7,853 nucleotides of DNA, taken from JADFNO01 sp965369945. GTDB lineage: Bacteria > Planctomycetota > Phycisphaerae > Phycisphaerales > SM1A02. Position 1 is the stretch's first letter. Every line of letters starts with the position of its first letter. Shown piece after piece: positions 1 to 5,551 of this stretch. Made by a program: the position numbers and the translations under genes. The DNA is taken from contig CBDUST010000219.1 in assembly GCA_965369945.1 (NCBI GenBank), forward strand, positions 1 to 7,853, read 5' to 3'. The notes below the pieces were generated by a model. That model was not told the origin of the DNA. It was given only the letters and a program-made list of their open reading frames with translations, and did no database searches.

Positions 1-170
1 AATATAGCGTTGAGCGCATAGGGCAGCCAGTCCTGAAGCGTCGAAGCCATCTCGTCGGCCTTGTGTGCAGTCGACGCAACGTGCTCTGCTGCATGCTGCA
101 CAGGCCACAAGATGCGATCGATCGTGCCGCAGCTAGTGGCCATCAGGAGGAGTATCAACAACCACCTCAT
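1..170 (-). CDS. Small lipoprotein, 3' end cut off by the window edge
   Basis: Reading the minus strand from the ATG at 170-168 gives 56 complete codons, open to the left edge. The product begins MRWLLILLLMATSC: a positive residue at 2, a hydrophobic run at 3-11 and a cysteine at 14 preceded by A-T-S, which fits a signal peptidase II lipobox. The start is well fixed: a near-perfect Shine-Dalgarno (AGGAGG, 182-177) lies 6 bases upstream. An in-frame ATG at 143 would remove most of the signal peptide and has no ribosome binding site. After the cysteine the visible part (GTIDRILWPVQHAAEHVAS...) is Ala/His/Glu-rich and likely helical. It overlaps the preceding lipoprotein gene by 38 bases in another frame. 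Export to the outer membrane is inferred from the signal. The role is unknown; an outer spanin subunit or another envelope protein is possible. Confidence 0.7.
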   Translation of the reverse strand, partial: MRWLLILLLMATSCGTIDRILWPVQHAAEHVASTAHKADEMASTLQDWLPYALNAI

Positions 171-432
171 CGGTCACCTCCTCGGTGCCAGAGATCATGT
201 CGGCCAAATCTTGCGGAGCAGCAGCGGTGGTCGCCACGAGGCCGCAAGTGAGCTCGAGCAGCATGTTGATCGCGCCGGCCGCGACGTTGCCCGGAGCACC
301 GAAGAACCCGCCGACGTCCGTGACCCCGGCAGTAATCGTGTCCACGGCATCGCAGCCCACCTGGACGTTCTCTTCGAGCCAGGTGCAGCTTGTCAGCGAG
401 AATAGCAAGAGAAAGGGCAACAGCTTCTTCAT
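133..432 (-). CDS. Small lipoprotein of unknown function
   Basis: A 99-residue product begins MKKLLPFLLLFSLTSC: two lysines, a hydrophobic core at 4-13 and a textbook lipobox L13-T14-S15-C16. This predicts export, lipidation at C16 and anchoring in a Gram-negative envelope. With E20 and E21 rather than aspartate after the cysteine, outer-membrane sorting is likely. The mature part has further cysteines at 27 and 63, which could form a disulfide in the periplasm. Its Gly/Ala-rich middle (about 34-60) is moderately hydrophobic, and its C-terminus is acidic (about 75-97). The start codon overlaps the stop of the small membrane gene as ATGA (432-429), and AAGGA upstream is a usable ribosome binding site. 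The C-terminal 12 codons contain the start of the next lipoprotein. I do not recognise the family. An outer spanin is one option, but the mature part is not proline-rich as Rz1 is. Confidence 0.75.
   Translation of the reverse strand: MKKLLPFLLLFSLTSCTWLEENVQVGCDAVDTITAGVTDVGGFFGAPGNVAAGAINMLLELTCGLVATTAAAPQDLADMISGTEEVTDEVVVDTPPDGH
175..183 (-). promoter_or_regulatory. Strong ribosome binding site inside the upstream lipoprotein gene
   Basis: The minus strand reads GAGGAGGTG here, complementary to the 3' end of 16S rRNA, with a 6-base spacer to the ATG at 170-168. It sits within the last codons of the upstream lipoprotein. It decides the start of the downstream nested lipoprotein gene, since the later in-frame ATG at 143 has only the anti-sense pattern CCTCCT before it. 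Confidence 0.75.
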
Positions 433-683
433 CGTTCAGCTTCCTTAGCAAGGGTCATCTTCATGTGCTCCTTTAGGAGCTCGATTAGAGTATCGAGACG
501 CTCGAGCAGCGGCCCCATGTCCTTCCAGGTCTGCTGGCCTTGATCGTTCGGCGCGTGCCACCGATGCAGGTCGTGACATTCCCGGGACATCGAGTTGATG
601 CGCGCGACGATCCAGCCCGAGAGCCCGATCACGATCGACAGGAGGATGGTCTCAACTTCCATTTTGACTTCTTGCCTGCTCAT
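429..683 (-). CDS. Small single-span membrane protein with C-terminal helix (holin- or spanin-like candidate)
   Basis: The 84-residue product has one predicted membrane segment at about 12-29 (TILLSIVIGLSGWIVARI). A polar, aromatic stretch with LHRWHAPNDQGQQTW at 39-53 follows. An amphipathic, probably coiled-coil helix at about 57-80 has leucines spaced in heptad fashion, and the tail is charged. Two starts are possible. M1 (683) lacks a convincing Shine-Dalgarno and sits in the loop of a hairpin. M8 (662) is preceded by AAGAAG at 5 bases and would give 77 residues. The gene lies after the tail genes and overlaps the following lipoprotein gene by ATGA. Size, a single span and neighbouring lipoproteins fit a lysis module (class III-like holin or inner spanin), but this is inferred from context. 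Small phage membrane proteins with a similar His/Trp-rich middle are, as I recall, common but uncharacterised. Confidence 0.65.
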   Translation of the reverse strand: MSRQEVKMEVETILLSIVIGLSGWIVARINSMSRECHDLHRWHAPNDQGQQTWKDMGPLLERLDTLIELLKEHMKMTLAKEAER

Positions 684-692
684 GCAAGCAGG
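675..692 (-). promoter_or_regulatory. Hairpin enclosing the first start codon of the small membrane gene
   Basis: A perfect 6-bp inverted repeat (CCTGCT at 675-680 and AGCAGG at 687-692) encloses a 6-base loop containing the ATG at 683-681. An alternative pairing uses 674-679 with 696-701. If it folds in the transcript, the first ATG is presented in a loop and the second ATG (662) is just downstream. A stem this short is common by chance, so only its position makes it notable. Confidence 0.3.
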
Positions 693-713
693 TATGCAGG
701 CACCCTAAAAGCA

Positions 714-1220
714 TCATTCTGCCTGCTCCGCGAGAAGGATCAAGCGCACGGTGTCGAGAGCTTCAAGGACATCAGGAGGCGGCATAGCACCATCCTCAAG
801 AACGTCAATTGCAGCAGTAAAAGCGCCAGCACGCAGACCTCCCCGAAAAAGCTGCATCAAAATCCCAGCCTCCTTACCGACCTGTCCCGCTGCGGTGTTT
901 GCAAGAATAGTAACAGCAGCGAACGCGCGTTCGATCTCCGCACTCGAGACCGTGCCTGCCGGCCGCCAAGTGCCCACCGCTGTTCCGTCGCCGTGCGTGT
1001 GACACTTGAATTGAACCCGGGGCTCCTTGAGCGTGCTGACCGTGATTGACTCGCCAGGGCCTCGCCCAATCACCCGCATGAGCTCCTCGACGAACGTCGG
1101 CGGATCGGGGACATGGTTCGGATTCAGGACGTAGTCTGGGTTCAAGAAGCGATCACCGAACGGATCTCCGATATCGAACGGCAACGCAATGACGACCCTG
1201 ACCCTATTGGATGTTGCCAT
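714..1220 (-). CDS. Hypothetical phage protein, 168 residues
   Basis: I do not recognise this protein. I chose the ATG at 1220-1218 because it is preceded by AAGGCGAGG at about 7 bases and overlaps the upstream fibre gene by only 17 bases. The open frame continues upstream to an ATG at 1337, but that would add a basic stretch overlapping the fibre gene by 134 bases. The N-terminus has a short beta-like segment (RVRVVIALPFDIG, 6-18), then an Asn/Asp/Pro-rich stretch with LNPDYVLNPNHVPDP at 26-40. A probable beta segment with one cysteine (SITVSTLKEPRVQFKCH, about 58-74) follows. The C-terminal half is Ala-rich and helical (about 92-143 and 148-166). There is no signal peptide or membrane segment. 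Its place between the fibre gene and the membrane/lipoprotein genes allows a minor virion protein, a fibre chaperone or a lysis-associated protein; none is supported by a motif. Confidence 0.65.
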   Translation of the reverse strand: MATSNRVRVVIALPFDIGDPFGDRFLNPDYVLNPNHVPDPPTFVEELMRVIGRGPGESITVSTLKEPRVQFKCHTHGDGTAVGTWRPAGTVSSAEIERAFAAVTILANTAAGQVGKEAGILMQLFRGGLRAGAFTAAIDVLEDGAMPPPDVLEALDTVRLILLAEQAE

Positions 1221-2142
1221 AAGTCGGCCTCGCCTTCGGGACCGCAAATCCAAGCCAGTCGCAGAAAATCTCTCGGTTGGTGCTTCCAGTGCCGGTCCAT
1301 TCAGTCTGCAAGAACGGCTTGGCGTCTTGACCAGCACCAGCCGGCAAATTAGTCGTGCTGTGTGCTACATGATTCCCATCGATAAACAGACTGACCCCTT
1401 GACCCACACCTTGAAAATCGACGTCATACCAAACACGTCGATTGAACGCGACGCCAGTGTCGATTTTGGTGCGGGTGCCAGCGTTTGCTGTGACAAGTCG
1501 AATGTTGTTGTTGCCAAAAGCGACGGTGTCTACCTCGCAATAAATCCCACTGGTCGGCTGCGCGCCTAATGCCGGATCGTCAGCCCAGCCCCAGCGATTC
1601 TCAGTGAGCGAGTTATGACTGCACCCCACCCGAAAGAAGAACCGGATTGCAGGCTCGAGGAACCACCCCCGATTGATGCCCCGCGTCATGGCGGCATCGC
1701 CAGCTATGTCGCCGCTGCCAGTGCTGGAAACCCACACGCCGCTCGTCTGGACGGTCTGCATCCACGTCTTATTTATGATGAGTTGCAGCGAGTTCGATCC
1801 GCTTCCGCTAGTAAGGATCTGCCAATGGTCTAGATCCCGGTCGTGACACTCGTCGTAGAAGGTTGGGTGTGCGTGCGAAAAGATGAGGTTCCCAGACAGG
1901 AGGTCGTCGCCGACACCGAGATTCTTTCGCGCCTGCTCCGCGTCCGTCAGATCCCCTAGGTTCAGCCCTCGCTGTGTGTAGCGCGTATCGCCTCGAGCAT
2001 CGGTGTGGTACTGCGTATGCCCGTCATTGTCGAGATCGTTGAGGTCGTCGTGACTAGTGATCCTGACCGGAACCGTCTGGGCAAACCAGCCGGCAAACTC
2101 CGGAATCGTGTCGCTGAACTGATGGACATCTCTGACAGACAT
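1204..2142 (-). CDS. Tail fibre-like protein with C-terminal beta-sandwich (LamG-like) domain
   Basis: The 312-residue product has the layout of a short phage fibre. Residues 1-30 may attach to the tail. Residues 31-48 read HDDLNDLDNDGHTQYHTD, a version of the LxxLxxDDHTQY segment frequent in phage fibre and appendage proteins, followed by GDTRYTQ (51-57), like the common DARYxQ fibre motif. LNLGDLTDAEQARKNLGV (60-77) matches the NLSDLxDxxxARxNLGL linker typical of tail fibres. From about 85 to 305 the sequence is beta-rich and aromatic, with a LamG/concanavalin-like pattern (WYDVDFQGVGQGVSLFIDGNHVA at 238-260), suggesting a carbohydrate- or receptor-binding head. The gene begins in a TGATG overlap with the 99-residue gene, with GGAGG 6 bases upstream. 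The likely role is host recognition. The fold of the C-terminal domain is inferred from pattern, not shown. Confidence 0.8.
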   Translation of the reverse strand: MSVRDVHQFSDTIPEFAGWFAQTVPVRITSHDDLNDLDNDGHTQYHTDARGDTRYTQRGLNLGDLTDAEQARKNLGVGDDLLSGNLIFSHAHPTFYDECHDRDLDHWQILTSGSGSNSLQLIINKTWMQTVQTSGVWVSSTGSGDIAGDAAMTRGINRGWFLEPAIRFFFRVGCSHNSLTENRWGWADDPALGAQPTSGIYCEVDTVAFGNNNIRLVTANAGTRTKIDTGVAFNRRVWYDVDFQGVGQGVSLFIDGNHVAHSTTNLPAGAGQDAKPFLQTEWTGTGSTNREIFCDWLGFAVPKARPTYGNIQ

Positions 2143-2441
2143 CAGTCGCCTCCGTCGAGATTGACCTCAAATACGATATCACTGATCCGGATCTGTCCAC
2201 CACCAGTGAGCTTGAGGCGTATCGCAAGGCTAGGCCCGGTCACCCTGCCTCGCGTGAGCTTGGCTCGAAACGCAACGTTCTGCGTTCCACTGCGACCAAG
2301 AAACTTCTGATCGGGCTTTTGAGTGAGAGAGACCACACCAGACCTATATTGGCTTGCGATAGTGCCCTTGTCTCCTGACCGCTGGACGATCGCCTCTCCA
2401 TCGAGCCAGCGCGGCAATTGATTGAAGATCCCGAAAGTCAT
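2142..2441 (-). CDS. Small beta-rich protein between tail nozzle and fibre genes
   Basis: This 99-residue product has no recognised family. It starts MTFGIFNQLPRWLDGEAIVQ and continues with alternating hydrophobic segments separated by Gly/Ser/Lys turns (for example NVAFRAKLTRGRVTG and LAIRLKLTGGGQIRISDIVFEVNL). This suggests a small beta-sandwich or barrel. There are no cysteines, membrane segments or signal peptide. Its start shares one base with the stop of the nozzle gene (TGATG, 2443-2439) and has no clear Shine-Dalgarno, so translation probably depends on ribosomes finishing the nozzle gene. Its stop is likewise joined to the fibre start. This position, with tight coupling on both sides, suggests a minor tail component such as a fibre-attachment or tail-tip protein; that is inference from location only. 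Confidence 0.7.
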   Translation of the reverse strand: MTFGIFNQLPRWLDGEAIVQRSGDKGTIASQYRSGVVSLTQKPDQKFLGRSGTQNVAFRAKLTRGRVTGPSLAIRLKLTGGGQIRISDIVFEVNLDGGD

Positions 2442-5400
2442 CAGTTCAAATCGGCTGAAATTTTGCCTATCAGCTTCGAGTGCAGGTCGTAACGGATCTG
2501 AATCCCTGAGAGGTCTACTGACTCGATCTCTACTCCCGGCTCCATGAGGGTCTCGAGCTCCATCTCCGGCACGAGGCCAACCATGATGATGTCTCCGGCC
2601 TTCCAGGTGAAGGGAACGCTGAGTGTCACCTCCTTCAAGCCGACGACAGCGGCGATCGTCCCGGTCCCGATTACCCGGTGCCTGGTTCCGTCGTCCTGGT
2701 TGGAGTAGATCAGGAACGTCATGCCGACCTGCGTAATCGTGTCGTTGACATAGACGTCGGCCAAGTTGAACGTGTTGACCGTGACCGTGAACGAGGTCGA
2801 ATTGGTCTTGGCTACGTCCGCCGCGGCAACGATGGGGTCCCTGTTCTCGGCGGCGAAAGCGTCGTCCATCGCGTAGAGCTTGCCGTTGGTCGACAGGAAG
2901 CAGAGGCGGCGCTGATCGTCATCGCACTCAATGACCCGCATCCACTGAATGAAGTGAGGCAGGATCCAGACCGACCACGAGTTCGACCGGACGCTCCAAA
3001 CAAGAATCTCGTTGCAGGGGAAACGACTTTTCTCCTTGTCTCCGCAGTTAGTCCATGACTTGGTCGCTGCAACAAACGACGGATCTCCAGGATCGGCCAC
3101 GCCGTCACCCAGGATGTTCGAATAGATGTGGACCGGAAGGTTGTAGCTGACCACGCCGGTCTCTGAATAGAGGCCAAATAGGATGAGGCCGCGCGTGTCG
3201 TCGTAGCAGCTCCACGCATGGCGCATCATGCCGTCCGAGTCGCGAAGGTATCTGGCAGTCGAGCCTGCGAAGAACGGCTCGAGCGGCTCTCCGATCCAGG
3301 CGAAGGAGTTGTCGATGATCGCACACGGGCCGCGCTCACTGATCCAAGCGCACCCCCTGTCGAATTCGACCATCGTATTCGCGCCGATGCAGCCGAAATC
3401 CGGAGTCACGAGCTGGGGATACTGGTTCGCTGGCGTGCGCCCCCACGCGAGTCGGTAGGTGTGGTTCCTCGTACAGATGACCGCGGCCTCGCCGATCCGC
3501 CCGATCGCCTCTGGGTCATCCTCTTCTTCAGAATCAACAATCCCGCTCGAGGTGGAGGCGACAACACCGGGATTGTCCTGCTCGCTCCACTGATAGCGTC
3601 CGCGCGGGAGCTTCAGATAGGCCGTTTTATTCTCATTGGAGACCGAGATCCCAGGCACCGAAGCCCCAAGGTCGAGCTCCCACCGCTGATAATACCGATC
3701 CGGAAACCTCGGCTCGGTCGCCCCTGCATCCCAATCCGTATGTGGATTGACGATCTTGCTGAGTAGGACTGTCTTGACCGGATTCGGAAACAGGTCCTCA
3801 CCAAACAGCTCAACACCTGAATAGGCTCCCGGAATCACCGGCATCGCGACGTTGAATTCCTGGTCTCGTCCAGCAAGAGGGTTCGGCAGGGCTCCGTAGT
3901 TGCGAACCGTTAGCCAATTCCGCAACGGGTCCGTCCCGGTCGGTGGCACGTTGCCGTCATATTTGAACGACGCCGACCCCTTCTCGAGCTCGCGGCGGTA
4001 GCCAATCGAGCCGAGATGCCCAACAAAGATCGTAGTTCCCTTGATCGTGCGCAGCGCCTTGCAGCCCATCGGCATCTGCTCGATCTCTTGCACTGCCTCG
4101 AACTGATCCAGATCATCGATGTAGTCTTGATTGAACGAATGAGTCAAGAACAAGTGAGGGTCGATTCCCCCGGCAGTAGTTGTCGGAAGCAGGCCGTATT
4201 TTATGGTGGCCAGCCCTCCTCCGTCATCCTTTGAAAAGATAGCGTTGTATTTGACCGCCTCTCCATTCTTGTCACTGATGAACAACACATAGGACAACGC
4301 AAGACTCTCTGCCATCGCGTAGCCAGAGTGCATTACATACATGAGAATCGTTCTGTCCACCGCAGTAATCTCTACCTCTACGACCTCAGACGTAAGTCCT
4401 ACCTCTCCGGTAGCCTCATCGCGATACCCAACTGCGAATTTGTAAATGCCTTGAGCGATTCCAAACCCCGGAGCAGTGACGGACACCAGTCCCAACTCGT
4501 TGTCGTCCCGCATGTCGAGGGCCTGCCCCTTGGGGACCCCGAGGCAACGAGGCTTGTCGTATACGTCATTGAAGATACTGTCCGTCCCACGGCTAGTATC
4601 GGTCGATTGCGGGAGGATGACCGGAACCTGAAAGACGCACCCGTATCCAGGGGCCCCAATAAGGAGCCGGTTCCCGGCAACGTCAGGCACCATTCGATAC
4701 GGGAGCTGCCTCGATCGGCGGCGCGGAGCATTGTCGTGCCCTTCAATGTAGTTGACGGTTTCGTCCGAGAAGTCGCGCTGCGTGTAGGCACAGTAGGCTG
4801 GGCGGCAAGTCGTAATCGGGCCAACCAGGCTCGGCTTGCCTTCGACCTGCCACGAAGTCAGCGGGTACTGATCGAACGGCTCGATCGGCACGCGCGAAGT
4901 AGCATCGTTGTTGTAGAGCACCTTGGCAACCAGGCCGGCAGTGCCAGTAGTCGCCCCGGCCATCGGGATGCTGTTCGCATCGAGCACGATGGTTGTAGTC
5001 GCGGCCGACTTCACCTTCATGAAGGCGATGTCCCAGGTCATCGGCCCGTCGAAATCCTCGAGCGCTACGAAGTCGTCGACCGCCAAATGGCCAAACTGAG
5101 TCCTCGTCGCAACCACATTCCCGCTCATGGTCAGCGTCAGCTCGTCCGGGCCCGCCGCGAAGCTCCACGAGACCAGCGTGAGCTCCACCTGGCTCGCATC
5201 CTCGAGCCGGTCACGCCGGAAGTCGGTCTCGCCGATGAAGACCATGCGCCCCCTGACCTGCTCAAAAGAGTGCAGATAGCGCTTCTTCGCGTAGCAGGTC
5301 AGCGTCTCGGTCGAGGTCGGGATCGGGCGCCTGGCATCGATGACGTCTCGATTCCAGCCTGTCGAGCGCGCAGCGGCAGTCTCCTCAAGGTCAACGACAG

Positions 5401-5551
5401 CGCGCCAGCCCGGGACCGAACGGATCTCCTCGCCAGTCAACGACACGTAGCCGTTGAGGATCAGGAAGAACCGGCCCGCGCCGCGACCCTGAGTGGTCTG
5501 GCGAGTCATGCCCTGCCAAGGACCTTCGCCGCGAAACGAGACTTTGGGCAT
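2441..5551 (-). CDS. Tail nozzle-like protein (T7 gp12 / tail tubular protein B type)
   Basis: The 1036-residue product resembles the large tube proteins below the adaptor in short-tailed phages. Near the N-terminus, GPWQGMTRQ (10-18) and LNGYVSLTGEEIRSVPGWR (32-50) match the familiar start of nozzle proteins, in which an ordered segment is followed by an N-G-Y/W...R-PG motif. Residues 685-905 have the repeated short beta segments of the propeller-like region: AAVICTRNHTYRL (689-701), CAWISERGPCAIID (734-747), WIGEPLEPFFA (752-762), HAWSCYDDTRGLILFGL (778-794), EILVWSVRSNSWSVW (848-862) and LCFLSTNGKLYAMDD (883-897). Extra beta-domains appear at about 115-215 and 905-1000. It is longer than T7 gp12 (about 790). 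It follows the adaptor gene in a TGATG overlap with little Shine-Dalgarno, consistent with coupled translation. It probably forms the DNA-conducting channel of the tail. Family assignment rests on pattern recognition and gene order. Confidence 0.7.
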   Translation of the reverse strand: MPKVSFRGEGPWQGMTRQTTQGRGAGRFFLILNGYVSLTGEEIRSVPGWRAVVDLEETAAARSTGWNRDVIDARRPIPTSTETLTCYAKKRYLHSFEQVRGRMVFIGETDFRRDRLEDASQVELTLVSWSFAAGPDELTLTMSGNVVATRTQFGHLAVDDFVALEDFDGPMTWDIAFMKVKSAATTTIVLDANSIPMAGATTGTAGLVAKVLYNNDATSRVPIEPFDQYPLTSWQVEGKPSLVGPITTCRPAYCAYTQRDFSDETVNYIEGHDNAPRRRSRQLPYRMVPDVAGNRLLIGAPGYGCVFQVPVILPQSTDTSRGTDSIFNDVYDKPRCLGVPKGQALDMRDDNELGLVSVTAPGFGIAQGIYKFAVGYRDEATGEVGLTSEVVEVEITAVDRTILMYVMHSGYAMAESLALSYVLFISDKNGEAVKYNAIFSKDDGGGLATIKYGLLPTTTAGGIDPHLFLTHSFNQDYIDDLDQFEAVQEIEQMPMGCKALRTIKGTTIFVGHLGSIGYRRELEKGSASFKYDGNVPPTGTDPLRNWLTVRNYGALPNPLAGRDQEFNVAMPVIPGAYSGVELFGEDLFPNPVKTVLLSKIVNPHTDWDAGATEPRFPDRYYQRWELDLGASVPGISVSNENKTAYLKLPRGRYQWSEQDNPGVVASTSSGIVDSEEEDDPEAIGRIGEAAVICTRNHTYRLAWGRTPANQYPQLVTPDFGCIGANTMVEFDRGCAWISERGPCAIIDNSFAWIGEPLEPFFAGSTARYLRDSDGMMRHAWSCYDDTRGLILFGLYSETGVVSYNLPVHIYSNILGDGVADPGDPSFVAATKSWTNCGDKEKSRFPCNEILVWSVRSNSWSVWILPHFIQWMRVIECDDDQRRLCFLSTNGKLYAMDDAFAAENRDPIVAAADVAKTNSTSFTVTVNTFNLADVYVNDTITQVGMTFLIYSNQDDGTRHRVIGTGTIAAVVGLKEVTLSVPFTWKAGDIIMVGLVPEMELETLMEPGVEIESVDLSGIQIRYDLHSKLIGKISADLN

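Noticed and set aside
141..170. Start of the left-edge gene at the ATG at 143-141
   Set aside because: It lacks a Shine-Dalgarno and would remove most of the lipoprotein signal. The ATG at 170 has AGGAGG at 6 bases.
1221..1337. Upstream extension of the 168-residue gene to an ATG at 1337
   Set aside because: It would overlap the fibre gene by 134 bases and add an Arg-rich stretch unlike the rest of the protein. The ATG at 1220 has a better ribosome binding site and a small overlap.
722..1943. The 11-base sequence CCTGCTCCGCG occurs at about 722 and again at about 1933
   Set aside because: Both copies encode Ala-Glu-Gln-Ala with the same codons in unrelated proteins. This looks like coincidence rather than a site.
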